A stretch of DNA of 64,000 nt from Tolypeutes matacus (lineage: Eukaryota; Chordata; Mammalia; Cingulata; Chlamyphoridae), in contig JAKSZT010053887.1 in assembly GCA_026826555.1 (NCBI GenBank), positions 63,466,167 to 63,530,166 of the forward strand, in the 5' to 3' direction. A model generated the notes under the pieces. The model saw nothing but the letters and a program-made list of their open reading frames with translations. It searched no databases and was not told the DNA's origin. Shown piece after piece: positions 11,655 through 23,655 of this stretch. Position numbers and translations under genes: made by a program. Each line of letters begins with the position of its first letter. Positions within the stretch are counted from its first letter, which is position 1.

Positions 11655-12330
11655 GTAAACAATATGTCACTGTATTATTAGATGCTAAAGATAAAATTCC
11701 TTTCCATTTACATTTGAATTCCAAATAAAATTAAAATGCTAAAATTGTTCATGCAATGTAAAGATTCTAAATCCAAAAATGATGACTCTTTATCTTAGTT
11801 TTAAAAATACATTTTAGTCTTTTTTTTTTTGGGGGGGGAGCATTATCTTTTGTCACAAAATGTCAACTTAGAATGTTATAATAATAGCATTTTTCAAAAG
11901 TGGAGACTTTGATAGCACTGTTCCTTAAATTTTATTATTAATATAATCTTTTGACCAGGAAGATAATTTAGCAGCATAAAATTATAAATTGCAATGTAAT
12001 TGTAGGAAATGGAAAAATATTGAAAAACTGAAGAATTATTTAAAAATTGCCAAAATCAAAACTAAATTTTGATTTTCTTCTGTTAATTCCAAAGAAGTAA
12101 GTTTTTTTTTTTTGATAGTTAAAACTTCTAATTTTGAATGGGTAAGAAAATTTGGTAGAACAAGTTATAGAAATATATACATATAATATTTATTATATAC
12201 TATATGTATAATGTGTAATATATAATTTATTATATACATGATTATAAATGTATATAATAAAAATGCTTAGAAGTTGATCTATTCGGATTTATGTGTTATC
12301 TAGAGATGGGACAGAATACCATGGGAATTC
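11655..12330. other. Intron sequence with AT-rich microsatellite
   Basis: Includes poly(T)/poly(G) at 11820-11838 and a TATA/ATAT-rich patch at about 12170-12262. Nothing else recognised. Confidence 0.6.
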
Positions 12331-12342
12331 CATTAGGAGTAT

Positions 12343-12558
12343 TTTTTTTTTTTTAGGAGGTACCTGGGATTGAACCCAGGACCTCATAAATGGGAAGCAG
12401 GCACTTAACCACCGAGCTACTTCCACTCCCCAATGAAAGTTTTTGTTGTTGTTGTTGTTGTTGTTTGTTTGTTTTATTTTTAGGAGGTACCGAGGATTAA
12501 ACCTGGGACCTTGTATGTGGGAAGCAGGCGCTCAACCACTTGAGCTGCATCCACTCCC
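12343..12558 (-). mobile_element. Two adjacent DAS-type SINEs within one target duplication
   Basis: Two tRNA-derived bodies lie head to tail on the minus strand, at about 12355-12430 and 12481-12558. Each shows the complement of a Pol III B box (GGATTGAACCC; GGATTAAACCT) and of a tRNA 5' end (GAGCTACTTCCACTCCC; GAGCTGCATCCACTCCC). A (GTT)n/(GTTT)n tract at about 12444-12474 separates them. TAGGAGTAT flanks the whole unit at 12334-12342 and 12559-12567. They belong to the armadillo DAS-SINE family (tRNA-Ala-derived). Confidence 0.85.
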
Positions 12559-12859
12559 TAGGAGTATGTTTTTTAACATTCTGTAATTATATTTGTCCAA
12601 GTGAGTTTTAAGTTGAGTGGATATGGCTGGATAAGTGTGGCCTTGTGGTCGAGGGATGGGGAGGGATACAGCAGGGAGAGGGACTGTGGACTACTCAGTC
12701 TGCTGGGAAGATTAAATTTGGTTACATGCCATTTTTATTAGGCAACTAATATGTAAATACTTTTGAGAATTTAGAAATGTGCTCTATTGATGAGAAAAAC
12801 AAAAATCTAAACATCCCATTTTAAAGTGATTGTCTGACCTGTTTTGTTTTTTCTTCCAG

Positions 12860-12969
12860 AGCCTGTAACACAGCTACTCAAATATAAAATGGCAAATTCT
12901 TCTGAAAGTGAAAAACCCAAGATAAAAGGGAAAATTTGTGGCCAGTGTGAGAACAAAGCTGCTCTGCTA
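12860..12969 (+). CDS. ZBBX: ZBBX coding exon, first half of B-box zinc finger
   Basis: The acceptor is TTTTTTCTTCCAG and the donor is GTATGT. With the pending G, the exon reads [20 protein letters not shown], then [17 protein letters not shown], and ends in phase 0. It supplies the first zinc-ligand pair, C-x2-C in CGQC. The other ligands come from the next exon after an 8.1-kb intron, so the B-box is split by an intron between L and V of ALL|VCLEC. Without the splice, translation would read on for only three or four residues before TAA. Confidence 0.93.
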
Positions 12970-13324
12970 GTATGTACATTATAATGAGGTTAAACTTGGT
13001 ATGATAAACATATTATGCCATATCTTATATATTTTGTTAAAGAAATATAGTAAACGTTGATATTTAGTTTTTAGATTTGACATTTGCAGTATTTCTATTC
13101 TCTGTGAATTAACTTAGCTTTAGAAATTAATATTGCCCATGTATATATCAAGAAAGATTCTTTTTCTAAATCTGAGTGAATGGTCAAAAAAATACTGCTT
13201 TTTTGGTATGGTTAAAATTAATTTATTTGTGCACTAAGTTCCTTTTCTGAAGGCGGGGGACGGAGAAGGGGGACATGGAAACTTTTTTTCTACTTGCATT
13301 CACATTGGTGCGATAGGAAATAAT

Positions 13325-13570
13325 AGTCAGTATAGCAGAGTGTCTAGAACTGTGGTCTTGGAGTCCAAATACTTTGTTCACATCTCAGCATCTCTGCTTA
13401 CTTCCCCTATCATGCTGTGCCATTGACCTCGACTCACAGTTTTAGTTTTCTTGTTTGTAAAAGGGACATACTCCTAATCTGTTTTAAGAATTAAATGATG
13501 AATACATGTAATGCGCTTAGAATGGTTTCATAAATATTGGCCAACACAATTGCTGTTAGCTAATTATGAT
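13325..13570 (+). repeat. MIR SINE fragment
   Basis: Sense MIR pattern: GTCTTGGAGTCCAAATAC, GTTTTCTTGTTTGTAAAAGG, TTAAGAATTAAATGATG, GCGCTTAGAATGG. Diverged. Confidence 0.6.
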
Positions 13571-13639
13571 TATTGAAAACTAATAAAAATATTAAGCAAA
13601 TTAGGTTTCCAAGAATTAGGAAAAATAAGTTTTCTGGGT

Positions 13640-14125
13640 GGTTGTGAATTGGGCTGATCAAGGAGTCTTCATAAAGATGATGGACTTGAACTAGATCTTA
13701 AAGAGGGGGAATGAAGTTGGGAGGGAGAAGGGGATGTGGGGATGTCATGAGCACAGGGGAGTTTGGAGACAAGGAAGAGTGACTTGACCACCTGGCCAGC
13801 AAAAACCTGGGCTGGTCAGAGGGTTTGTGTGGCCCAATAGCAGAATAGAGAATAGAAAAGCTAGATTTTGATTTTTTTTTTTTTTTTTTTTTCTTTCTAG
13901 ATTGTGATTGGCATGACTACTAGGTTAAGGAGTTTGGATTTTATTGCAGTAGGAAGATATTGACATTTTTGAGTAGCCAGGAGCGTACAATTAATATCTT
14001 TAACTTAGAAATCTTATTCATCAGGATCGTATAGGCTAAATCAAGGACAAAGGAGGTAGGGAGGAAAGTTTGGAGGAGTGGTTGGGAGGCTCTTGCAGCA
14101 GTTTAAGCATGCAAAGACAAAGACC
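13640..14125. repeat. Old mammal-wide repeat, family not assigned
   Basis: Segments such as AAGGAGTTTGGATTTTATTGC and GTGGCCCAATAGCAG follow a common old mammalian interspersed repeat that I cannot name with certainty. A poly(T) tract lies at about 13872-13892. Confidence 0.35.
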
Positions 14126-14399
14126 TAGATGGCAGTGGAGAAAAATTTTACTTAGGAATTTCATACTTATATCAGTGAGTGAGTTTGTTTAAAGTTTTAT
14201 ATTTTGGTGCTTTCTCTTTGTCAGGATTTGTCATCGAAATTTTGCTAGCTTTATCAAATACTTTGGAGAGCCTACCATCTTTTCTGGACTCTAAAGTAGT
14301 TTATGCATATGGTCACTTATGTAGTATCTGTATGCTCTTCACACAAAGATCTAAGGATGCTATAAACCCTAAGGGCTCTAATAATAATTGACTAACACT

Positions 14400-14625
14400 T
14401 AATAAATACGTGATTTCAGGTTCTGTGCAAAGTGCTTCACAAACATGTTTTATTTAATCCTATCAATGATCTTATGAAATGTACATAACTGTTACACTCA
14501 ATGATCCCTATTCTATAGATGGTAGAACTGAGGAGTAACTTTCACAAGGTTATACTGATAGTAAGTTGTAGAGTCTAGATTCAAATTGGGTTCTCTGTAA
14601 CATCAGTGCCTGATCTATGCAGAAA
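14400..14625 (-). repeat. MIR SINE fragment
   Basis: Complement-oriented MIR: GTGCAAAGTGCTTCACAAAC, TAGATGGTAGAACTGAGG, TTTCACAAGGTTATACTG, TAGATTCAAATTGGG. Confidence 0.6.
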
Positions 14626-14785
14626 AATATAAAGAATAATGTGCACATGTATATATGTACATATTTGTATATGTGTATATATATGTTCATGTATTTTTCA
14701 AATTGGCATTACACTGATGGGTCTGTATTCATATCTGAGTGTGTGTGTATATGTATACACATATATATCTTACTTTTTCATGTGA
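14626..14785. repeat. TA/TG-rich microsatellite
   Basis: Irregular ATGTATATATGTACAT and GTGTATATATATG units, and again near 14740-14770. Confidence 0.75.
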
Positions 14786-16370
14786 CTTTCCCTGTACTAT
14801 TAAATATTACTTAAAACATTTTTACTATAATATTTTCCTTCATTTACTATAATTTTGTATGCACTAGATCAGTCGCTTTCAAAATGTTTTGATCTACTTA
14901 CAGTGAATAATAAATTTTACATTTTGCTTTAAGACCCTCTTGCATGTATGTGGTATATGCTACAACATGTTTCATGAACTATTTTGGCTTCCTCACTTCC
15001 TCAATTCTCTGATATCTTCTATTCTAGGTCATTTAAAACAAAGACTGGAAACAATCCACTAAACTTATTTCATGACTCACTAATGTTAAACTGCAGTTTG
15101 AAAGACACTAACCTCTACACTGTATGCTCTAGGTGGGCAGGGGCTATCTATTTAGCTCACTTATATGTATCCAGTACCAGCATGGATTGGATTTAGTAAA
15201 GATTTGACTGAATTAGTGATTCTTTCACCTATTGATAGGCATTGAGATTGCACACTGAGGTCAACATCCTTATACAGAGAAATCTCTGTGACCTAAACCT
15301 TTTTCTGTTCCCCACAGTCTTTCAGCTCTGGTTTCCCTATGTATAGGTCAAAGTTACATACATTTGATGTCTGTTTATAATAGCTTAGCAAAGAAAGCAG
15401 TTTAACTGTGTGATATAAGTTTCCAGAACTGTTTCCTAAGAGTTTGACTTCTGTATCGAATAAATTTTACATATAATTTAAGTAGTGCTTGAAATACTGA
15501 CCTTTCTTTGCACACTAGTTTTCATCTAGTGGGCTGTCATATGAAATGATCATGTTTGTGGAATAGCCGTTAAGACAGCCTAGACAGTTCACTCCACTCT
15601 ATGGATGGAGAGGGTATGATTTATTTTGTCATAGTTATGAGATGATTGCAATCACTAAATCCTACTCTTATGTTCATTTATAAGAAGAAGAGTACTGTTT
15701 ACTCTGCTAATTTAATGGGCAATAACCTAAAAGGAATATTGGAAATATTATTAGGTAAAACCTCATGAGCTAATTTTCAGTTTTGCCCTCCTTCCTGGGC
15801 AGCTGTCGTACTGCCCTCGGCCTACATCAACCTGAACAGCTCTACCTTTTACTGTTTCATATATTAAACGTATATGTAGGCTTTCCTTTTAGAAAGGGGT
15901 TGCAGGGTAAGAAGGGTTAAAAAGATAGTGTTTTACAACATTTTAATGGCATTAATATTTTAAAGCATTGTCCACAGTCTTACTATAGTTCCCTAATGTG
16001 TTTGTTTTCCCTTTCACCCCCTGACTCAAGTCTTTCTCCTTAAACCACCAGTACTTTTACCCTGTTGTTAGCTGATGACCTTGCTTCCTTTATAAAAATA
16101 GAACGCCCACATGGTCTGACACATGTCTCCCAACTTACCTGCTCTGGTAGCCACAAATTTTTCCTTTCTTCCTCTTACTGTGGACAAAATGTGCACGCTG
16201 CTGGGTAAGGTCATCTTTATTCATGTACTGAATCCCATCCTCTCATTCCTGTCCAAGGACATCAATTTAATTCTTGTCCACTCATTTTTTCCCCTTCTGT
16301 ATTGGATCATGCCCATCAGCATACACGCATGCTGCAGTATCTCCCATGTAAAACCATAACCCAAAATAAA
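14786..16370. other. Intron sequence, mostly unassigned
   Basis: No clear repeat up to about 16080. From there CT-rich sequence resembles the upstream part of the following L2, but it is too diverged to call. Confidence 0.4.
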
Positions 16371-16379
16371 ACTATAATA

Positions 16380-17275
16380 GAACTTCTTCCTTGACCCCGT
16401 ATCTCCCTCTGCATTCCTTCACAGTAAAACTTCTCCAAAGACTTGTCTGAATTTGCTCTCACTACATTCTGTCATCCCATTCTCTCTTGGACCCTTTCCA
16501 CTCAGTCTTGGGTTTTTACTACTCTCCAGCAACTGCTCTTATCAAGGTCACCAGTGACTTTCAGGTTCTTAAATACAATAGTCAATTCTCAGTTCTTATC
16601 TTAATCTGTTGATAGTATTTGCTACAGTATCCCTGTCTCCTTCTTGTATCTCTTTCTTCACCATTTTTCTCTAGGTTTCATTTGACTTTGCTAGCTGTCC
16701 CTTCTTGGGCTCCTTTGCTGTTTTTCTGTATTCTTCACCTCTTTATGTTGGACGGCACAGTCCTTGGGCCTCTTCTCTAGTCATTCTATACTTACTCTTT
16801 AGGTAATTTTATCCAGTCTCTTGATTTTAAATACCATTCCTACATCGATGGTTCTGAAAGTTACATCTCTAATCCATAACCCTTCCCTGAACTTTTAACT
16901 CAGGCTGCCTACTCATTATCTCTACTTGGACATCTAAGAGGCATCACAGATTTAATGTGTTCACAATTGAACCTTTAATTTCTCCCCAACACGTTTTCTC
17001 CCCATATTAATAAATGTCAGCTCTAATGTTACCTACCCTGATCACCCTTTCTAAAATGGCAACAGCTGAGTTGTACTCTCTATTTTCCTAAAGCTACTTC
17101 CTTCATATAAATAAAATTTATCAACATTTAATATGTTTACTTGTATATTTTCCATTCCATACAATGTAAACTTCCTCAGGGTAGAGATTTAGTTTTGTTC
17201 ACTGTGTGTGTCCATCACCTAGAATTATGCCTGCTCTGTAGTAGACACTCAACGAATATTTGTTGAATGAATAAT
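16380..17275 (+). repeat. L2 LINE fragment, ORF2 and 3' end
   Basis: Sense L2 features in order: TCAAGGTCACCAGTGAC, CACAGTCCTTGGGCCTCTTC, GATTTTAAATACC, CTACTTGGACATCTAAGAGG, then the 3' end with CTCAGGGTAGAGATTTAG and GACACTCAACGAATATTTGT. All frames are broken. It is one of the longest L2 copies in the window. Confidence 0.75.
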
Positions 17276-18365
17276 TTCTTTAAAACTATTCTGAAATATA
17301 AGCTTTAATTTGGATATATGTTCTTTTCAGTTATCATTGAAGGTAATTTAATACCTTTTGCAATATAAAATATTACCCGTATGTATGAAGCAGTTTCCCC
17401 CTCCAGAGAATTTAATTATTATTGATTATATTTGTAGATTATTTTATAGTTTCAGAAAATTTAGCCATACTCATTTCTCATCTGGACTAAATTGCTAGCC
17501 TTATTTAATGGCAGTGTTAACTGAGCTCAAAGAGTTAGAATTCTGTAAGTCTAAAAAAAAGCCAATAACAGTATTGAAGCTAAAATCCTGGCTGTTAGTA
17601 AAATACTGTTGCTATTACATAAGACTGTTTTCTTATTTTATTTGATATGATGATAGACAATAATTTGAAAAATCTTAACAAATTATAGCTAACCAGAAAT
17701 GTGTAAGAAATATAAACATTCCTGGGGTTGGAAGTATAAAGTCTTACTACTTTAATTGAATTGTTGGTGCTACTGTGCATGATCCCAAAGGGTTTATGTA
17801 GGAGCAGTGACTTGCTATTCTTGTGAATCCTATGCTGGGTTGAGAACTGTTTAAAGTCCTGGCACTTGAACAATATGGCACACACAGATAAGGCATGACC
17901 TGGAGATAAAAGTTCTGTTTTTTCATAGAGAAAGGAAAGGAGGAGGAATGATATCCCTGACAGGGTAAGGACAGCATGTGACTTGACTGGAAAGCAGAGG
18001 AGAGTGAGCATGTAAGCAGTGGCTGAAGAGCTGATTTGCCTGAAAACTGTCATATACAGAAGCCAGGATGTAGGCCCCAAAAATCCAAGACAAACTTTAT
18101 TAAGATTATTAAAATAGATATTTTTTTAAGTAAAATAATATCCAATGATTGTTGTCAAAAGCACTCCAATAAGTCATTTGAAAATTCAAAGTAGGCTGTT
18201 AACTCTTAATGAAGTAGACTGTAGTAATATTAAACTCTGAAATATCTTGTTCTTAGCTTCTAGATGCTTATGCTGATTTAGATTCTAGATGGTTATACTG
18301 ACTGTGTAATGAGAGTAAACCTTTTTATATTTTATGATGGGACCTTCAACATGGAAAATTGAGAA
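17276..18365. other. Intron sequence, no gene supported
   Basis: Contains a 161-codon ORF on the minus strand (17595-18080) with no recognisable domain; it lies in AT-rich DNA and I regard it as chance. No repeat assigned. Confidence 0.45.
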
Positions 18366-18369
18366 TGTG

Positions 18370-18600
18370 AGGGAGGAGTTAAGAACCTGGGTTTTGGAGG
18401 TTTGAGTCTCAACTGTACTTATTATTAGCACTGTGACCTTTAGCAAGTGGTTTAATTCTTCCATACTTCTTTCTCGTTTTTAAAGTGGTACAATAGGCAT
18501 AATTGTAGTCTACACCTCAAAGTTATTAAGTATAATATGGGTTAATGTGTTTGTGAATTATTTAACTTCAGGCCTGACACTTAATGCGGAGGCAATGAAT
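18370..18600 (+). repeat. MIR SINE fragment
   Basis: Sense MIR: GAACCTGGGTTTTGGAGG, CACTGTGACCTTTAGCAAG, TTTTAAAGTGGTACAATAGG. Confidence 0.6.
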
Positions 18601-19750
18601 TATGTTTGTTTTTGTTGTTGGCATTTTCTTATGACCTGATGTAACTACTCTTATTGATGTGAAAATAAAAGCCAAAACTTACAAATTTCTTATTTTTAAA
18701 GAAATTTTAGTAGCTTTAGGCTGCTTTTACATGGCAAAAATGAAGTGGATAGTTAAAAATTATATATGAATCTAGTAAATGTAGACATTTAAATTAAATA
18801 AATGGATTCTGAAGGGTTAGCATTAACTGATCTGATCTTGATCAAATTAACAAGATATTTGCTAAAATTGTACTTGGGTATTCCATTATTGAAGAAGCAT
18901 CTGTAGTGGAATGGAGTCCTTATCTACATTTTTAGTGTGTTTCTTCTAGTTTTACAAACTGCCTAAAGAGATTTTCCAGTTGGTGATCATTTTAACCCAA
19001 TTTAAATCCAAATATGCTTGTATAACAAAATCTATAAGCATATTCTGCAGCTCCCGCTTTGATCTTCTAGTCTACAAACATCTGTTTGGCTACTTTCATT
19101 AAAAGTCTATTGCATATATGGTAACAGAATAAATATTAAAAAAAAAATACATGGAACTACACTGCACAGTGAATCTTGTTAAACCATAGACTTTTATTAA
19201 TAGTATAACTATAAAAATGTGTTATCATCAATTGTAACAAATGTTATGCACCAATACAAGGTGGTGGTGGGGTGGTATATGGGAATCCTGTATTTTATGC
19301 ATGATTGTTCTGTAAACCCACAACTTCTCTAAAAGAGACAAAAATCTACTATTAACATAAAATTATGGATTTAGGAGAATGCTTTTTATCATCATTTCTC
19401 TAAGAGATAGTTTTTGAAACAAGAGTTGAGACACAGAAATCCCTTAGAACAGTGAAAAGTGCTCACTAAATGTTGCAGATATTGCTATTGCTATTTGCCC
19501 TCCCTTTTTAGTTTCAATTTAGTTGTATGAAATTGGTTATTCTTTTAATCTTTTTTTGTGTGTATTGTCCTAGTCATTTTATATTTAATTAGCATGGCTA
19601 TATTATTGTAAGTAGTAGTATCATCACATGGGGACTTTTTGTACAATTTTAAACAAATAATGAATTTAAAAAATCTGCTATTTGGCGTTTCATAAGTTTG
19701 TTCTGCATTTCTGCAGCATATACATTCTAGCACCTTGTTACCCAACATGT
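18601..19750. other. Intron sequence, nothing recognised
   Basis: AT-rich sequence with no supported feature. Confidence 0.45.
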
Positions 19751-19754
19751 CATC

Positions 19755-19897
19755 TGCTCACCAGCAGTTGCATGAGTACCCCCTGGGAGCTTGTTAGAAT
19801 GCAGGACCTCAGGTCTTATCCCAGACCTACTGAACCAGCAGCTACATTGTAACAAGGATCCCAGGTGATTCACAAGCACATGGCAGTTTGAGAAGCC
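19755..19897 (+). mobile_element. MER20-like hAT fragment
   Basis: GGGAGCTTGTTAGAATGCAG, CCCAGACCTACTGAACCAGC, CCAGGTGATTCACAAGCAC and GCAGTTTGAGAAGCC follow MER20, a non-autonomous hAT-Charlie element. Confidence 0.6.
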
Positions 19898-21022
19898 TCT
19901 ACCAAGTCAAGGCAGAAGAGCTTGATGGACTTCTCGCCAGCCTGTGCTAGCTGCTTCATATTGCCATTTTCCAATATGAGGAGTGAGGCGGTGGTGGGAA
20001 TCCTAAGGTTAGAAGAAATTAAAGAGGGTCAAATGAGTTGTGAGCTCCTTGACATAAACTTTCTGACACCATCTCCCTAAGCCCTCATACTTTTCTTATT
20101 TGTGCAGTTGGTGGTTCTTCTCAACCTGAGCCAATCTCAAGATCCTGGGGGATTTTGGCAATTAGCACTGCTTTTTATTATATTGTCAATCATGTTGAAG
20201 CATCTGGACTCAATTGCACAATAGTTATTTCACTTGCAGTAAAAATTTTATTTTCTTTATTCTCAGTTTTGCTTGGCATCATCAGTACAAGTATATTAAG
20301 TTATTCAATTTATCCATAAAATTAAAAATTACAAAAAAAAATTACAATTGAGCATTATAGAGAATTTGGAAGATAAATACAAACTTGTCTATATTCATTT
20401 CACCAGTGAAAAAACATCACTGAAATTCTGATACAGTTCTATCCAGTTTTTTTTCATTTATACTGACTTTCCCTTTGGAACTCTTCCAATGAACATTTTT
20501 AAAGCTGTATTTGAGAATTACCAGTGAAGTTGTGCCACTGAGGGAACTGTATGGGGATTTTTGGAGGCAAATAGTATATATATATATAATATATATATAA
20601 TATATTATATATATATAGTTTGAAACTAATTTCACCATGTAAATTCATACAAAGAGATAAAATAACTCATAAAAATACTTTTGACACAGAAAATGCTGTT
20701 TAATTTTTACCAGGTGAAGAAGTTTCTGTTTGTTTCATGATTTATTCAGCAACTGTACATAAATAATCTAATGCATAGATCTAAAATGTGCATTGTATAT
20801 ATTATATTTACTTTGATGTAAGAGTAGAGTTTACAAGTTACCACAAAGAGTTAAATCTTAACTGGGACAAATGATTGTTCCATTTTCCTTGGGCATCTCA
20901 ATTCTGATAACATCTAGATATGTAACTGGAAAAATAAAGATAAGAAAAATGACATCTTTATACAAACAGTTTTTCAAAGTCATGCTGTTCTAAGTTTGTA
21001 TTATTTTTGTATATCTTTCAAG
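19898..21022. other. Intron sequence with a TA microsatellite
   Basis: A (TA)n tract with palindromic TATA/ATAT blocks lies at about 20573-20617. The rest is unassigned. Confidence 0.55.
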
Positions 21023-21118
21023 GTATGTCTGGAATGTGGAGAAGATTATTGTTCAGGCTGCTTCGCTAAAATTCACCAGAAGGGGACACTAAAGCTCCAC
21101 AGAACAACACTTTTGCAG
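21023..21118 (+). CDS. ZBBX: ZBBX coding exon, second half of B-box zinc finger
   Basis: The acceptor is TATCTTTCAAG and the donor GTGTGA. The 32 codons start [18 protein letters not shown] and end [10 protein letters not shown], phase 0 at both ends. Joined to the previous exon the ligand pattern is C-x2-C-x8-C-x2-C-x4-C-x2-C-x4-H-x7-H, a complete B-box-type C6H2 zinc finger with every expected ligand present. B-boxes bind two zinc ions and usually mediate protein-protein contact, as in TRIM proteins; no RING or coiled-coil TRIM arrangement is visible. The exon is followed by a 41.9-kb intron. Confidence 0.95.
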
Positions 21119-21769
21119 GTGTGACTTTTAAGAATGCTTTATTTGTAGTGTATTTATAAAATGTTTCAACATAAAGACATTTAAAACATTTTTAATTATC
21201 TAGAATTCAGGATGATTTATATCAATTTCTAAAATTCTATCATGTACAATCTTTAAATATATCTTAACATTATTATACTTCCTGAACTCTAATCTGGATT
21301 CTATTTTGCTGTTTAAATGTGTTTTAATGTAGTTCCTGAAACACTTAGCTTGATTAGAATTTTTAGATTATGCATTCTATCTGTGAACTTAACATTTAAA
21401 ATTTATATAATATTTTTATCTATGGTGGTTTCAAATGAGCACACAATTTATTTTAAGTATTATTTCTATCTAGTTTATAAATAGAAATCACTTATGTTTT
21501 CTTTTCATGTTTATTTTGAAAAATTAGTCTTTTCTTTGTCCTCACTCCTTATCATTTAGATTGGCTTATTTCTCAGGTTTCTACTTTTCCTTCTACGTAT
21601 CAGGTCTCTTTATTTCTCCTAACATAGTCACTGTTTTTTGAAATGTCTAAACTCAAATCCTTTAGAGGGTTTTAAAATTCTAATATGTAAAAAATAAATG
21701 TGGTTAGATACAGACATCATATTACACCAGTTACATTTAATGCATTGATTTGTCATAGATTTCATTCAT
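21119..21769. other. Intron sequence, nothing recognised
   Basis: Start of the 41.9-kb intron. AT-rich with no supported feature. Confidence 0.45.
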
Positions 21770-22050
21770 TTATAGTAATTTATTCAGCAAATATTTTTTA
21801 GTACCTTCTAGAAGCAGGGCCTGTGCTAGGCAGTGACATTATGTAGATAATCAATGTTAGGATCTTGCTCGTAATGACTTGGAAATAAAAGGAAAGGGGT
21901 AGAAGTAGACAATTGAGTACCAAGGACCTTGTACAAGGAGTTAAGAGTTAAGAAGTTTCCATATTATCTTACAGAAAAAAGGAAGGAGATAAGATCTGCT
22001 TTTAGAAAGATCACTCTGGTAGCTTTCAATTCTTACCTGTTATTATTTCC
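21770..22050 (-). repeat. L2-like 3' fragment
   Basis: TTTATTCAGCAAATATTTTT, GCAGGGCCTGTGCTAGGCAG, then TTTTAGAAAGATCACTCTGG resemble the complement of the L2 3' end and an adjoining old repeat. Diverged. Confidence 0.45.
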
Positions 22051-22514
22051 ATATAAATATTAGTAGCTCTCTAGGATGCTGATGACCTAAGTCATGATAA
22101 CTACAAAACCAAAAATTATTCATGTCAATATTTACTAAAGTCAGTTACTTATGAGTGGTCGCTTAATGTTCAGAGCCTCTAGGCAGAAATGAAGAACAAA
22201 ACAACACAACTACCTGCTATTCCCCTCCCCGAGGACATTACTATTAGACAGTCATGAAATGAGAATTAATCTATATAAAAGTGCATATAATTATTAATAT
22301 GTAAAAAGTGTAAATAAACATAAAGACACTCCATTTTTAGGTAAAGAGCATAATTACCCTGCTGTGAATTCATATTAGGAATTTTTAATTCATCTATTAT
22401 TTCAGCACATTTTCTGAGTTTTGACTCAGTATTTTAATCTGCTAACTGCTGCAGAAAATACAAAGATGAATGAGATGTGGCTCCTTCCCTCAAGTCCAGT
22501 ATTTGTGCTTCAAG

Positions 22515-22665
22515 GTTTATCTAGCTCTGTCTCCTCTCCTCTCTCTCCCTCCCTCCTTTCCCTTTCCTTTCCCCTGTTCTTCCTTCTTTTTCCTTCCCTT
22601 CTTTCCTCTCCCTCTCTCTCACTCTTTCTTCTTCCTCCTCCACCCACTCTCACACAGGCACACAC
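22515..22665. repeat. Polypyrimidine (CT-rich) tract
   Basis: About 150 bases that are almost all C and T on the + strand (CTCTCC, CCCTCC, TTTCC units), ending in CACACAGGCACACAC. The two overlapping ORFs rich in S, P, L and F here are artefacts of this composition. Confidence 0.85.
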
Positions 22666-22969
22666 AATCAATATCAAATGACAGTCAGACTTTGCTGTGT
22701 TATGCCTTGCTGTTTTCTAGAGGCAGGTATGATACAGATCAAATCATGCTTACTAAAAGCAACTCAACATAAATTAAAAGTATAGTATTTTCTAAATATT
22801 GAGCATTTTTCTATTCCATAATAATATCATTATATTGGACGTATCCTATATCTTAACATAGAAGAATGCGACCTTTGTAGATTAGTCTTATAAAATTCTA
22901 AATGTAGAATTGATTGATGAAGTAAGAGAACTAATGTTTACCAAGTATATACATCAAGTTATACATTGT

Positions 22970-23655
22970 TTTTTTTTTTTTTTTTTTGATGGAAAAATTA
23001 TGTTTTATTTGTTTATCCTGTTATTATTTTTTTATTTTTTATTTTATTTTTTTAATTTATTTTTATTGTGGGTAAAAATCAAAATTTTCACAATACATAC
23101 AAACATTTGCAAAATGATATATAAATATATATGCATATATGTGTATTTGCTTACAAAAATGTTATTTATATATATATATACATATATTTTAAGAGGTGCT
23201 TAGATTACCCAAAATATTACACGGAACCCACTGGGATTCCCATGTTGCCCACTTCCCACACCTCCCACCACATCCCACACAAACATCTCCCACAAGTGTG
23301 GCCCACCACCCTCAATGAACTTACACATCCTGGAGCCTTGCCACCAACCATAGACCACAGTTCACACTGTAGACCACACTCTCTTCCACTCAGTTCTGAG
23401 TGGTGTGTGCTGATTTAAAATAGCCTACATCCGTTGCCACTGTGGAGGACAGTTTGGCGGTTCCTCAGAAAACTAGCAATGATCCAGCAATTCCACTGCT
23501 GGGTATATACCAAGAAGAACTGAAAACAAAAATACAAACAGATATATGCATACCAATGTTCATAGTGGCATTGTTCACCATTGCCAAAAGTTGGAATCAG
23601 CTCCGGTGCCCATCAACAGACGAATGGATAAGCAAAATGTGGTACATACATTTTT
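22970..23655 (-). mobile_element. L1 fragment with 5' inversion
   Basis: The left part (22970-23420) starts with a poly(T) run and carries an L1 3'UTR in the minus orientation. The right part (about 23425-23652) is L1 ORF2 C-terminal sequence in the + orientation; it encodes pieces such as LLGIYQEELKTKIQTDIC and ends GTGGTACATACA. This switch is the signature of a twin-primed L1 insertion. Possible target duplication: TACATTG/TACATAC followed by T runs, imperfect. Confidence 0.75.

Noticed and set aside
12355..12558. tRNA-like sequences with B-box complements, also at 38948 and 59420
   Set aside because: They are DAS SINE bodies with A/T-rich tails and target duplications, and do not fold as complete tRNAs; no tRNA gene is claimed.
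17595..18080. 161-codon ORF on the minus strand
   Set aside because: It is the longest ORF outside L1 and microsatellite sequence, but it shows no domain or known family and lies in AT-rich intron. An overlapping ORF in another frame suggests low stop density and not coding.
20573..20617. Palindromic TATA/ATAT tract as a possible origin or cruciform element
   Set aside because: Ordinary AT dinucleotide microsatellite; nothing nearby supports a function.
22421..22772. Two overlapping proline/serine/phenylalanine-rich ORFs
   Set aside because: Translation of a polypyrimidine tract in two frames; low complexity.
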